From HXMU1420-13 sp034669965 (GTDB lineage: Bacteria; Bacteroidota; Rhodothermia; Balneolales; Balneolaceae), in NCBI GenBank assembly GCA_034669965.1, contig JAXMOK010000001.1, positions 124,001 to 188,000 of the forward strand: a stretch of DNA of 64,000 nt, given 5' to 3'. The notes under the pieces were generated by a model, which did not search any database, was not told the origin of the DNA, and saw only the letters and a list, made by a program, of their open reading frames with translations. The translations under genes and the position numbers were made by a program. This document shows, one piece after another, positions 51,161 through 60,399 of this stretch. Within the stretch, counting starts at the first letter, position 1; each line of letters opens with the position of its first letter.

Positions 51161-54100
51161 TCACCACCTCATCCTATTATCTTCAGCATCGAGGTCGATA
51201 AGTTTGTTATAGGGATCTACGCCTACTTCTACGGGTTTCTGATCAACGATTAGCCGAATACTATTAGTTATCGCAGTGATTTTGTGTTTCTGTAGATACA
51301 ACTCCAGAAGCTTAGAACTATCTTTATCGGTGGGTTCTCCAAAAATGCCAATATCCAGGTAATCTGCCAGTTCCAGCGATTGTTGTGTACGAGCGGTTCC
51401 ATCACCGGCCTCCTCTTTTAACACTTCTAAATCATATAGTCGATTTCCGGCAGAATCACTTCGAAATTTGCTAACCTGAAAATCGATCTCCACCTGATAC
51501 TGTCCGTTTTCAAGTTCTGTGGTAGTTACATCCACTATTTTATTATCGTAAAGGGTAATGGTCTCAAACATATCTGTGATGGTGTACTGCAGCGAATCAG
51601 GAGTGGCAGCACGCAAAACATCTACCAGTTCTAAGGTGGTAGTATAAGGCGCATCCTGAAATTTCACTTTTTTCACGTATTCACTCAACGCGGCATTCAT
51701 GGTCTCTTCTCCGATGTAATCACTTAAAGCGTACAGAACCACCGACGCTTTGGAATAGCGGATATACGGCTGATTATCTTCGAAGATAACGGGTTTTTCC
51801 CCTTTGCGATCTCTGCCACGATCGCGTAAATATTTATCGGTGGCATAGCTTAAGTATTTGCGCATTTTCCCGGAACCGTATTGCTTTTCCAGCACTTTCA
51901 GCCGAACATAATCGGCGAGACCTTCGGCCAAGACGCCTGAGCCGGCTACATCTGCGCCAATTACCTGATGTGCCCACCATTGATGCGCCATTTCATGCAC
52001 AGTTACATCAAATGCGTAATCTACTCCTCCATCTTCGGTATCATCCACATCAGCAATAAAACCGCGACCTTCAGAGAAAGGAATGGTATTGGGAAATGCC
52101 TGGGCAAAATTGCCAAAGGTTTTGGGGAACTCTATAATTCTGGCTTGTGTATGCTGGTACGAACTAAAATTTTCTGATCCATAAGCTAAGGCTGCTTTCA
52201 TTCCGTCCATCATCCTCTCCAAATTATACTCGTGCCCTTTGTGATAGTAGATTTCCAAGGCTACATCCTTCCATCGGTCCTTTTTCACTTCGTAACGGGC
52301 AGAATTGAAGGAGTAAATATTCAGCATTTTACTATCCATTTTATAATGGAAATATCGACGACCGTTCTCGATCCATTCTTTTTGCAAATACCCAGGTGCA
52401 ATGGCCATTTGATCGACCGAAGTACTTACTGTAGCTTCGAAATGTACCCAATCAGAATCTCTCGACAGAGAATGATTACCCAATGCGCTACTATCAGACG
52501 GAAGTGGTGAAGGCTCGAGATCTGGCAAGCCATATTCTCGGCGAACCTGATTATTTTCAAGTACTCCACCGGGATAACCTAGTGATGGAAACAGTTCAAA
52601 ATTATTAAGGAAAGTCCCATTTCTTAACACCGGGGAATGTTGGGTTAAAAAGGTATTGGTTTTATTCCATACTTCGAAACTAAGTTCCAAGCTATCCCCC
52701 GGCTGCATAGGTTCGCTCAACAAATAGTGATTAAACCTGAACGTGGTATCCTCTAGAATTAAGTGTGCGGATTTATCGAAAGAAAAAGCGTTGTGGTAGT
52801 TATTATATTTGATGAAGAGGGTGTCGATGGGCACATTCGATTTATTCACCAGTTTGTATGTACCGCCTGCTTTAAAATCCTGAGATTCAGGAAATATATC
52901 TATGGAGATAAAAGTATCCGTTATTCGTGGCTGAACGGCTCCTTCATGTTTTCCATATTTGAGTTCCCATTCCGCTTGATAGCCTTCAATTTCTTTAGAT
53001 GAAGCCCGTAGATTGGCGATGTTATCTTCGTAGTAGATTCGAAATCCCATCCCCAAATAGCCAAGTAGAATGATTGAAAACGTAATTTTCATCGGTCGAT
53101 TAAACCGAAACTTCATTCTTTGCAATCGTTCTTTAAACGAATGTGGGATTCCCCGAACCATCAACAGACGTGCTCCAATCAAGAGTAGTGATCCAGCCAT
53201 CAACCAATAAAAAGTGTAGGCATAAAAAGGATTCAAACTGTTCCCAAAACCGTTCATATCAGAGTAAGTGGTCCACTGTCCTCTTCCAAAAATAAACAGA
53301 TCCTGTTCGATGCCTAACATAAATAGAATCGGCGTCGCAAAGGTCATGAACATAGCAATAAGTACAAAAGTGCCAACGTAGGCATTTCTAACGAGCGTTT
53401 GAATGAAAAAGGCGAGCATCGTCCACACCATATATCTCAGCAAGTCAATTCCAAATAATCTACCTATATAGAGGTCTATTTCGAAATTAGTGTAGCCGCT
53501 GTAAAGCTGGAAACCCAAGCCCGCAATCATGATAAACATCAGCATCAAAATCTGCATATAGATGATGGCCATGAACTTAGATCCAAGCAGCACCCAATCT
53601 TCTGTGGGCGTACTATCCACCAGATGCAGCATGTTTGTACTGTGTACCCGTTGAATCAGTAACCCTGAATACAAAAAAGTGCATACAATCATCGCGAACT
53701 GAAATGCTTCGCTGTATTGCAGCATCTTCCAGGTAACGGGAATCATTCCGGTGCCCCTTACCACATCGGCTTGCGAATGTTCGATCAGTAACACAAGAAG
53801 TCCGAACAAGGCTAACAGTATAAAAGGCCAGCTTTTAACGATGTATTTGAGATCCATGACTGCAAGCCGAGCCATCACTTTTAACTTGTTGATAAACGAA
53901 TAGCCGTACACCACATCTGGAATATTCACTCTTGTTGATTTACCAAATGAATGGGATGGAATGGCGCTGCTTTTCTTCTTCAAAAAAGAAAAAGTAAGTG
54001 CCTGTTGACCAAAGTGAAAAGAGCGATAAACAAGTCCTGAAATCAACGCAGTTATTGAAAGCCACATCAATCTATTGTAAATAATTAGTTCGTTTATAGG

Positions 54101-54811
54101 AACATGGAGGCTATTTCTTTCGATGGTTGACCAGTATTGCATAGAGTATTGTGTAGCCGTAAATCCAAATGGATCCAAGAAAGCAGCAATGATTCGATTT
54201 TCGGGATCCTGAAGCAAAACATCCGTCAACCCTTGAAATAATGAAAGTCCAATCACGGTGATAAAGCCAGCCGTCAAACTTCGGGTAAACACCACAATCG
54301 CAAAAACAATTAATCCGTAGAGTAAGGCATTTGGTAATGAATACACCAAAAAAACGTGCATATATGATTGCAGATCGAAAGCAATAATAAGCTGTTGATT
54401 TGTGCCGGGGAGTGAAAATCCAATGGCAATACCAATGCCGATACATGAAATGATGATGGAAACGATAAGCAGTGCACTTAGAAATTTCGCCGTCAGATAT
54501 TGTGCTTTTGTAAAGGGATAGGAATACAAAATGGCGTACATGTCGCTTTTGAAATCACGATATACCGACACTCCAAAAATGGTTGGAAACAGAAAGATTA
54601 GTAAAGTTGAAAGCGTGTTAAATATTCCTGTAATAGATGAGGGAGAATTCGCGATAAACGTAGCATCTACCGTGGTGCTGATATCATCAAAAAATCCCGC
54701 TAAACTTGCAGCAAGAACCAATGCTGCAGTAAAGAATATAGTGCTGTATATATAGACCACGGGCTTGCGGAGCCAATAAGAAAGCTCGTGCTTGAAAATA
54801 GAAATGAACAT
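51161..54811 (-). CDS. ABC-2 permease fused to M1 aminopeptidase
   Basis: A 1,216-residue fusion. Residues 1-560 contain two sets of six or so transmembrane helices in ABC-2 permease style (KFLSALLIVSIIISCIGIGIAI, LVDSTPTEDWVLLGSKFMAIIYMQILMLM). After a hydrophobic helix near 575 comes an extracytoplasmic M1 peptidase domain with the zinc motif HEMAHQWWAHQ near residue 940 and the downstream ligand LAEGLADYV 18 residues later. The GAMEN-type exopeptidase motif is not clearly seen. It is the last gene of the GntR/ABC operon; the adjacent ATPase probably energises the permease half. Such fusions are known in Bacteroidota-like genomes, with unknown substrates. Its stop is 3 bases from the last core of the integron-like array. 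Confidence 0.88.
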   Translation of the reverse strand: MFISIFKHELSYWLRKPVVYIYSTIFFTAALVLAASLAGFFDDISTTVDATFIANSPSSITGIFNTLSTLLIFLFPTIFGVSVYRDFKSDMYAILYSYPFTKAQYLTAKFLSALLIVSIIISCIGIGIAIGFSLPGTNQQLIIAFDLQSYMHVFLVYSLPNALLYGLIVFAIVVFTRSLTAGFITVIGLSLFQGLTDVLLQDPENRIIAAFLDPFGFTATQYSMQYWSTIERNSLHVPINELIIYNRLMWLSITALISGLVYRSFHFGQQALTFSFLKKKSSAIPSHSFGKSTRVNIPDVVYGYSFINKLKVMARLAVMDLKYIVKSWPFILLALFGLLVLLIEHSQADVVRGTGMIPVTWKMLQYSEAFQFAMIVCTFLYSGLLIQRVHSTNMLHLVDSTPTEDWVLLGSKFMAIIYMQILMLMFIMIAGLGFQLYSGYTNFEIDLYIGRLFGIDLLRYMVWTMLAFFIQTLVRNAYVGTFVLIAMFMTFATPILFMLGIEQDLFIFGRGQWTTYSDMNGFGNSLNPFYAYTFYWLMAGSLLLIGARLLMVRGIPHSFKERLQRMKFRFNRPMKITFSIILLGYLGMGFRIYYEDNIANLRASSKEIEGYQAEWELKYGKHEGAVQPRITDTFISIDIFPESQDFKAGGTYKLVNKSNVPIDTLFIKYNNYHNAFSFDKSAHLILEDTTFRFNHYLLSEPMQPGDSLELSFEVWNKTNTFLTQHSPVLRNGTFLNNFELFPSLGYPGGVLENNQVRREYGLPDLEPSPLPSDSSALGNHSLSRDSDWVHFEATVSTSVDQMAIAPGYLQKEWIENGRRYFHYKMDSKMLNIYSFNSARYEVKKDRWKDVALEIYYHKGHEYNLERMMDGMKAALAYGSENFSSYQHTQARIIEFPKTFGNFAQAFPNTIPFSEGRGFIADVDDTEDGGVDYAFDVTVHEMAHQWWAHQVIGADVAGSGVLAEGLADYVRLKVLEKQYGSGKMRKYLSYATDKYLRDRGRDRKGEKPVIFEDNQPYIRYSKASVVLYALSDYIGEETMNAALSEYVKKVKFQDAPYTTTLELVDVLRAATPDSLQYTITDMFETITLYDNKIVDVTTTELENGQYQVEIDFQVSKFRSDSAGNRLYDLEVLKEEAGDGTARTQQSLELADYLDIGIFGEPTDKDSSKLLELYLQKHKITAITNSIRLIVDQKPVEVGVDPYNKLIDLDAEDNRMRW

Positions 54812-54844
54812 AATAATTGCTTTCGGATAGAGATTTAGAAGAGT

Positions 54845-55732
54845 TTATGCTAGTGTAAGCTCATCTTCTTTAAGAGCATGGAAATACACGTCTTCGAGAT
54901 CGGGCGCGGTGAGATGAAATTCACCTTCAGGTTCCGAATTTGAATAAACACGAAGATTTAGCTGATGCTCCTGATTGTAATTTGATGAAAGTACATTCAA
55001 ACTCATTTCCATCGATTCCAATTGTTCTGGTGCAACCACTCCCTCCCAAATTTTCCCCTCAAACTCTTTCAATGCATTGTTGGGGATGGCATTTTTTAGG
55101 ATTTTTCCCTTATTCATAATGGCCATATCGGTACATAATTCTTTCACATCATCTACAATATGTGTCGAAAAAATGACCGTACTTGTAGTACCGATACCAC
55201 GAATTACGTTTAGAAACCGACTTCTCTCTGCGGGATCAAGTCCTGCCGTGGGTTCATCTACAATGATCAATTTGGGTTTGTTGAGCAGCAATTGGGCTAT
55301 GCCAAAACGCTGTTTCATTCCGCCCGAGTAGCCTGCCACGTGCTTTCTTCTCACATCGCTTAGATTAGTGATGGCCAGACATTCATCCACCAATTTTTTG
55401 CGATCGGATTTTGATGCCACTCCTTTCAATGTGGCGAGATAGTCAAGTAAATCCTCTGCCGACATTTTTGGATACACACCAAACGTTTGAGGCAAATAAC
55501 CGAGGCATTTTCTTAACTCGTTTTGTTCGCTAAGCACATCCAAATCGCCAAAGGTGATCGTCCCGGAATCCGGAAACTGAAGCGTGGCAATGGTTCGCAT
55601 CAACGTTGATTTGCCTGCACCATTTGGCCCCAGTAAGCCAAACATTCCGGTACCAATTTCTAAATTGAGATCATCAATTGCCTTTACCCCATTCGAATAC
55701 GTTTTTGTTAAATGTTGGATCGATAAATTCAT
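54845..55732 (-). CDS. ABC transporter ATP-binding protein
   Basis: A 295-residue ATPase of the ABC-2/drug-export type. It has Walker A GLLGPNGAGKSTLMR near residue 38, the Q-loop GYLPQTFGVYP, the signature GYSGGMKQRFGIAQ near 137, Walker B LIIVDEPTAGLDP and the switch His in FSTHIVDDV. The C-terminal 80 residues are an extra domain seen in this subfamily. It is 33 bases upstream of the permease-peptidase fusion and probably drives it. Another ATPase in the same operon likely serves the small permeases. Confidence 0.94.
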   Translation of the reverse strand: MNLSIQHLTKTYSNGVKAIDDLNLEIGTGMFGLLGPNGAGKSTLMRTIATLQFPDSGTITFGDLDVLSEQNELRKCLGYLPQTFGVYPKMSAEDLLDYLATLKGVASKSDRKKLVDECLAITNLSDVRRKHVAGYSGGMKQRFGIAQLLLNKPKLIIVDEPTAGLDPAERSRFLNVIRGIGTTSTVIFSTHIVDDVKELCTDMAIMNKGKILKNAIPNNALKEFEGKIWEGVVAPEQLESMEMSLNVLSSNYNQEHQLNLRVYSNSEPEGEFHLTAPDLEDVYFHALKEDELTLA

Positions 55733-55813
55733 GGAAAAAGCCAGTTAATTTTGATTAGACATTGGGTATCAGCGATTGGGGTTATATCTCTTGATGATTC
55801 TCCCCTCTCTTAT

Positions 55814-56449
55814 TTATAAATCTTTCTTTCGATACGACCACACGGTGGTGTAAAAGGAAAGCACCAGCAAAAACACGGTGAATCCAAGCATGAGCAACAT
55901 TCCCACTGCATTGGTTGGAAAGATATCAACCAAAAACCCGGATGACGAAGACAGAGATGTCCACAGCATTACCGGCAAGACAAAAATTATGACCGATATA
56001 ATCAGGCTTAGTCGATAAAACACGAAAAAATAAACGGCCAGCTGAATAAAACCGTAGAGAATCGCAAAGACGAATAAGCCCATGCTTGTAAAAATTGGCT
56101 CTGGTTGTATGAATAAAACCAGAGCATTAAATACCAAAAAATGCAATACTTTATTTGCAACTACTATAATTGAACTCGAAATGAATCGCGCGAATACAAT
56201 CTCTTTTCTGGTAACGGGTAAACTAGCAGTATGTACTCTTATCTTGTTAGAAGATTGATCGACGGCAAAAACCCCAAGAATAACCATGATGATATTGCCA
56301 ATACCTGACGAGAATATCCCCAAGGTATTTGTATTTATAAATGTGATTGCCATGCTGAAAATCAGAATGAACAGGGAAAGTGCAATAATTGACTTTTTAT
56401 AGGCTCTGAAATCACGATAAACGAGTTGGGTAGTCATAGATGTATTCAT
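55814..56449 (-). CDS. ABC-2-type membrane protein (second small permease)
   Basis: A 211-residue membrane protein with six hydrophobic helices and short loops (SIIALSLFILIFSMAITFI, LSLIISVIIFVLPVMLWTS, AVGMLLMLGFTVFLLVLSFY). The motif LPVTRKEIVFARFISS between helices two and three is shared with its upstream neighbour (LPVTRKQMVIAAYSSS), which shows they are paralogues. It overlaps the neighbour by four bases. ABC-2 permease-like half-transporters with this LPVTRK motif are often encoded next to a YtrA-type regulator. Confidence 0.85.
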   Translation of the reverse strand: MNTSMTTQLVYRDFRAYKKSIIALSLFILIFSMAITFINTNTLGIFSSGIGNIIMVILGVFAVDQSSNKIRVHTASLPVTRKEIVFARFISSSIIVVANKVLHFLVFNALVLFIQPEPIFTSMGLFVFAILYGFIQLAVYFFVFYRLSLIISVIIFVLPVMLWTSLSSSSGFLVDIFPTNAVGMLLMLGFTVFLLVLSFYTTVWSYRKKDL

Positions 56450-57120
56450 AGGTCTTTCCCCTGATAGGTGCGCATTGAGATGAATATGGAAGTCCCCAAA
56501 ATGATGATCCCAAACACGATTAATTGGCTAATTATCCATACCGGAGATTGCTTTAGAAAAGCGTTAAACCAACTGTAGATTAAGCCAGCAGGGTTTAGAG
56601 TATTGATGGTTATAATGGCTGTTATTATCAAAGTGATGAAAAAACACCCATAAAAGAACGAGCCTTTCACCAAGCCATATTTGAATGAAAAGGGGAATGA
56701 AAAAGCATCGGTTAATACCATTATCACGAAGGCAAAAATCCACATAGGCGCTTCGTACATAAAGCTATGTTCTGCTCGTAAAAGCTCTGTTGAGCTTAGC
56801 ACAACTGCAATATAATGCACGCTCAAGGTAACTACAGCGAGTAGCGCTGAAGAACTGTAAGCCGCTATTACCATTTGCTTTCGGGTAACAGGCAGTGCTG
56901 CAAAAAACAAAGCCGCATTAGCTTGAAAATCGAAAAGGGTAAAAAGCTTAGAAGCGAATAACGTACTCAACACAACTGCTAAAATGTACAGCTCAACTTC
57001 GATATCAGCTTCCACTCTTTGCGCAATATTGAATCCTGCAGAAAAGCCTGCAATCATTATAAAAAGCAACAGCAGATACTGTTTTTGAGCTCTAAAATCT
57101 TTAATTATTAGCGAGAGCAT
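56446..57120 (-). CDS. ABC-2-type membrane protein (first small permease)
   Basis: A 224-residue membrane protein paralogous to its downstream neighbour, with six hydrophobic segments and the shared LPVTRKQMVIAAYSSS motif. Its ATG overlaps the stop of the ABC ATPase gene and its stop overlaps the start of the second permease, so the three genes are translationally coupled. The two permeases probably form a heterodimer with that ATPase. Confidence 0.85.
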   Translation of the reverse strand: MLSLIIKDFRAQKQYLLLLFIMIAGFSAGFNIAQRVEADIEVELYILAVVLSTLFASKLFTLFDFQANAALFFAALPVTRKQMVIAAYSSSALLAVVTLSVHYIAVVLSSTELLRAEHSFMYEAPMWIFAFVIMVLTDAFSFPFSFKYGLVKGSFFYGCFFITLIITAIITINTLNPAGLIYSWFNAFLKQSPVWIISQLIVFGIIILGTSIFISMRTYQGKDL

Positions 57121-57989
57121 CAGTTCGTGCTTTTGAATTTCAGGTTATGATAAAACATGATGTCCTCTAAGGATGCTTTTTCATACACCGCTTGTTCACC
57201 AAAGATTTTCTTAGATGCATGTACGTCTGCGCTCAGTCCTTCAAAGCCAAATTCCCCTTCTCTTACAGCCACAAAACTTTTTGCAGAACTAGCATTCAGT
57301 AAATCATTTCCACCTTTCACAATCGCAAACGATTCGTTGACGTCATCTTTTGTTTTTGAAAACACCACCTGCCCTTGATTTACATAGGTGATAAAATCGG
57401 CAGCTTGCTCTATGTCGCTAGTAACGTGCGATGAAAACAGAATCGACTTATTCTCATCTTGCATAATTCCTCTTAACACGTCGAGCATTTCTCTACGAAC
57501 AACAGGATCTAAGCCCGAAGTAGGTTCATCCATAATGATGAAATCGGCATGATGAGACAGCGCAATCGCAATCGAAGCCTTCATATTCATTCCCCGCGAA
57601 AACTGCTTTAATGGCTTATTTAAAGGCAATGTAAACCGATCCAGCAGATCATCGAACACAGTATTATCCCACTGTTCATAAAACGGCGCAACTACATTTT
57701 TCAATTGTTTGAGGTTCAGATGCGGATAAAAGGCAGGAGTATCAAACACAAAACCTATGCGTTTTTTAATGGCTACTTCTTCTTTTTGGTGATCTAAGCC
57801 AAATACCTTAATCGAGCCCTCTTGCTTCATCACCAAATTTAAAATGGTTTTTATGATGGTGGTTTTTCCAGCTCCATTCGGCCCAATTAAACCCATGATG
57901 TACCCCGTAGGAAGGTTGAAGGATACATTTTGTAAATGAAAGCCTTTATAGCTTTTACAAAGGTTCGTAATCTCTAGTGCGTTAGTCAT
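57120..57989 (-). CDS. ABC transporter ATP-binding protein (YtrB-like)
   Basis: A 289-residue ATPase with Walker A GLIGPNGAGKTTIIK near residue 34, the signature FSRGMNMKASIAIAL (a degenerate LSGGQ), Walker B FIIMDEPTSGLDP and the switch His FSSHVTSDI. The C-terminal 70 residues form an accessory domain. It overlaps the GntR stop, the classical ytrA-ytrB arrangement. It is expected to drive the two small permeases encoded right after it. Confidence 0.93.
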   Translation of the reverse strand: MTNALEITNLCKSYKGFHLQNVSFNLPTGYIMGLIGPNGAGKTTIIKTILNLVMKQEGSIKVFGLDHQKEEVAIKKRIGFVFDTPAFYPHLNLKQLKNVVAPFYEQWDNTVFDDLLDRFTLPLNKPLKQFSRGMNMKASIAIALSHHADFIIMDEPTSGLDPVVRREMLDVLRGIMQDENKSILFSSHVTSDIEQAADFITYVNQGQVVFSKTKDDVNESFAIVKGGNDLLNASSAKSFVAVREGEFGFEGLSADVHASKKIFGEQAVYEKASLEDIMFYHNLKFKSTN

Positions 57990-58359
57990 TCTCGGTATAT
58001 AAAATGGTTAAAATCTCTTGTAATTCAGCTAACTCAATCCCCATTCGTTGGGCTTCTTGCACAAGCTTCGTCATTTGGTCTTCGATGGATTTCATTTTCT
58101 TCTCACGAAGCAGTTCCATGTTTTGGATGGCTACGAAAGTTCCTTTTCCTACCACAGTATCTATAAAACCCTCCTTTTCAAGTTCCTCATAAGCTCTTTT
58201 TGTGGTAATCACACTTATATGAAGTTCTTGAGCCAATTTCCGGATAGACGGTAAGGGAGCACCCTCTTCCAACTCACTTGAAATAATCTGAGTTTTAATC
58301 TGAGAGCATATTTGCTGATAGATCGGCTCAGGAGATGCATTTGAGATTATTATTTTCAT
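57982..58359 (-). CDS. GntR-family (YtrA subfamily) transcriptional regulator
   Basis: A 125-residue repressor-type protein. The N-terminal winged helix (QICSQIKTQIISSELEEGAPLPSIRKLAQELHISVITTKRAYEELEKEGFIDTVVGKGTFVA, residues 15-77) is followed by a short helical tail that dimerises, the mark of the YtrA subfamily. It is the first gene of a six-gene ABC operon, and YtrA proteins usually repress their own operon, being relieved by envelope stress or antibiotics. A 14-bp perfect palindrome about 50 bases upstream is the likely operator. Confidence 0.92.
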   Translation of the reverse strand: MKIIISNASPEPIYQQICSQIKTQIISSELEEGAPLPSIRKLAQELHISVITTKRAYEELEKEGFIDTVVGKGTFVAIQNMELLREKKMKSIEDQMTKLVQEAQRMGIELAELQEILTILYTEND

Positions 58360-58400
58360 TAGTTGCTAGCTTGATGAACACAATCGTAACGAGTGTTACT

Positions 58401-58433
58401 AGTGTGTATATTGTATATATACAAATGTACACT
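58401..58433. promoter_or_regulatory. Palindromic operator upstream of the GntR/ABC operon
   Basis: TTGTATATATACAA (58411-58424) is a perfect palindrome, extended by AGTGT to the left and ACACT to the right as a near-symmetric outer pair. It lies 52 bases before the GntR start and overlaps the likely promoter. Autorepression is inferred. Confidence 0.5.
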
Positions 58434-59014
58434 ACCCCTTTATAAATTCCAATTTATTTTATTCACCTATTTTTATGATTCAATTGATATGATTAATCCT
58501 GATTGCTCAAAATCTAACTAAGACCAGTCTTTAGTGAACTTATTACCCTATCAAAAGGAATTAACCTCGAGGATTGATATAAATAGAAGAAGACGGGAAA
58601 CCGGATTATAAGAACCGATGCATTCAGACAAATTAATGAGTAGAAATCACTTACGATATTGTATAAAATGAACCTGTATCATTAAGCGTAAGCCGATGTA
58701 TTTACTTTTCAAGTAATTCACTGATCTTCATGTAATTCTATTTAATTATTAGAATAACAACTATAAAAATTAAAGATGATCAACTGTGCATACGTATACA
58801 AAACGAAACAAAGCCTTGTAAAGCTTCGTTGATTAAAAAACTGAGATAACATGAATTCAATTCGTGTTAAGCCAATTTTTCGACAATAGTAGAAAGAAGA
58901 CAAAACAAATAGCAGCTTGTTAATTGAAAAATATGGTCTTTAAAATCAAATAATTCTCCAAGTCAACTTGAAATTATATTATACCATAATAAATATTAAT
59001 TAAAAGAATAATAA
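58434..59014. other. AT-rich gene-free region
   Basis: No believable reading frame, RNA gene or strong terminator is seen. The region is clearly AT-rich. One weak inverted repeat, AACGAA/TTCGTT, flanks GCCTTGTAAAG (about 58801-58831). It may be the remains of decayed accessory genes, but no protein match could be recognised. Confidence 0.4.
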
Positions 59015-59563
59015 TTGAATTCAATATTAGACAATAGAACCAAATTATCCATAGGAACATTTATATTAGTTTCTATATTTCTATTAATAGAGCACTTTAA
59101 TGGAGGTGTAGTTACTCATCATTTACTTGCAAGAGAAGATTTACCGGGAATTTCAAATTGGTGGGGTTTATTAACAATTCCTCTCCTTTCCTGGATTGTT
59201 GCATCCTTAATAAACCATAGAAGATATATAGAAGCGAAATCAAATCAGAAGACTGAGATAAATGAGGATAAAGACCTTAAAAGTTTTCTTGCAGCTTTTT
59301 TATTTGGGATTATTATATCAATGTTGTGGGAATTTAATCTTGAGAACATATTGCAATATTTTATACTATCTCCACTTCTCATTGCTTTTTTTAAACCAGT
59401 TCACCGTCCAGAATTCTTATTGGGCTTTGTACTTGGACTGATTTACACATTTGGTGGAATATTGCCATTAATAATAGGGTTTGTGTTATTGCTGATTAGC
59501 TATTTGATAAACAAACTCATACAATTTTTAAAAACTGTTTTTGCATTTAAATCAAATAAATAA
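59015..59563 (+). CDS. Small multi-pass membrane protein of unknown function
   Basis: A 182-residue protein with a TTG start and no clear ribosome binding site. Five hydrophobic helices are seen: about 11-25, 47-64, 88-103, 111-126 and 131-170 (two joined). A charged loop EAKSNQKTEINEDKDLKS lies between helices two and three. No family is recognised. The surrounding DNA is AT-rich and gene-poor; an acquired gene is likely. Confidence that it is a real gene is moderate because it is isolated, though the frame is long for such AT-rich sequence. Confidence 0.6.
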   Translation: MNSILDNRTKLSIGTFILVSIFLLIEHFNGGVVTHHLLAREDLPGISNWWGLLTIPLLSWIVASLINHRRYIEAKSNQKTEINEDKDLKSFLAAFLFGIIISMLWEFNLENILQYFILSPLLIAFFKPVHRPEFLLGFVLGLIYTFGGILPLIIGFVLLLISYLINKLIQFLKTVFAFKSNK

Positions 59564-59702
59564 TTGATTATAAAATATAAACCCAGTCGCTTACAACGTG
59601 AATACCTAATACCCCTCTATACACAACAAATTAGCATCAATAAATAAAATCATGTAAGTAGAAACAGCTGAATTAAATGAGCGAATCGCGAAAATTAATT
59701 TC

Positions 59703-59896
59703 GGATCTATTTATTTGCATTATATGACTAGAATAGCGGACACGAAGGTGATGCGTCTATTATTAGATTTTCACCAAGAAAAGCAGCGTTCTCGCTTTAC
59801 GTTTATTCTGATACAGAAAGAAGTAAATTATTATTAGCTGAACTCGGTAAATTCAAAATGGGAAAGCTAAATGGAATGCAGGACATACCGCTTTAG
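59703..59896 (+). pseudogene. Decayed DUF1801-family gene fragment
   Basis: Two frames together spell a DUF1801 core. INFGSIYLHYMT from about 59694 is followed, after a frameshift near 59728, by NSGHEGDASIIRFSPRKAAFSLYVYSDTERSKLLLAELGKFKMGK (59732-59866), which fits the family's SGHEGDA/FSPRK/LGKHKTGK pattern. The N-terminal third and the C-terminal end are missing, and stops occur before and after. Native function unknown. The 404-base stretch between its neighbours contains nothing else recognisable. Confidence 0.65.
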
Positions 59897-59947
59897 CGAA
59901 TATTTTAAGTTGGACTTTTGGTCCAGTGTACTTTGTTTAGCTTTCCC
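59860..59947. repeat. 12-bp inverted repeat flanking an inner hairpin
   Basis: GGGAAAGCTAAA (59860-59871) and TTTAGCTTTCCC (59936-59947) are perfect complements. The 64 bases between them contain TGGAC-TTTTG-GTCCA, a small hairpin. The left arm coincides with the end of the DUF1801 remnant. It could be a small mobile element, a recombination site or a leader structure for the next gene; the attC-type AAC/GTT core is absent. Confidence 0.45.
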
Positions 59948-59967
59948 GTTTGCATCAATAGATCTCA

Positions 59968-60318
59968 ATGAATAGGACAACAAAAATCATACGAACCTGG
60001 AAAGGCTGGACAACACTAGAAAATGCTCCAGTCTATGAGGATATGCTTATCAATGAGGTGTTTCCTGAAGTAAAAAAGAAAGGCGTTAATGGTTTAGAAA
60101 AAGTGAGTATCTCGACTTCAGAAAAAGAGGGCGAGGTGGAATTCTTCCTAATTCTTCAATTCAAATCATTAGATGAAGTTAAGAGCTTCGCTGGTGAAAA
60201 CTACGAAACAGCATACATTCCAGACAATGCAAAACGTGTTCTTCTTCGATACGATGATAAAGCCCAGCATTTCGAATTAAAAGAGGAACTACTATTTAAC
60301 ACAAGTGACATAAAATGA
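59968..60318 (+). CDS. Antibiotic biosynthesis monooxygenase-like (ABM) domain protein
   Basis: A 116-residue dimeric alpha/beta-barrel protein. The pattern IIRTWKGWTTLENAPVYEDMLINEVFPEVKKKGVNGLEKVSI, VEFFLILQFKSLDEVKSFAGE and YIPDNAKRVLLRYDDKAQHFEL fits the ABM fold, which covers small cofactor-free monooxygenases, haem-degrading enzymes and proteins without known activity. No catalytic residue can be assigned. It starts 20 bases after the inverted repeat. No signal peptide is present, so it is cytoplasmic. Confidence 0.72.
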   Translation: MNRTTKIIRTWKGWTTLENAPVYEDMLINEVFPEVKKKGVNGLEKVSISTSEKEGEVEFFLILQFKSLDEVKSFAGENYETAYIPDNAKRVLLRYDDKAQHFELKEELLFNTSDIK

Positions 60319-60399
60319 GATATTTTTTTGATTTTAAATTTGATCAGCTTCAGTTCATTTTAAAAAACAAAATTCGACTTATACCCCACCTCGGATAAC

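Noticed and set aside
58434..59014. TAACAA and GTTA words that might be another attC
   Set aside because: Sequences between them do not pair; the region is AT-rich and gives such words by chance.
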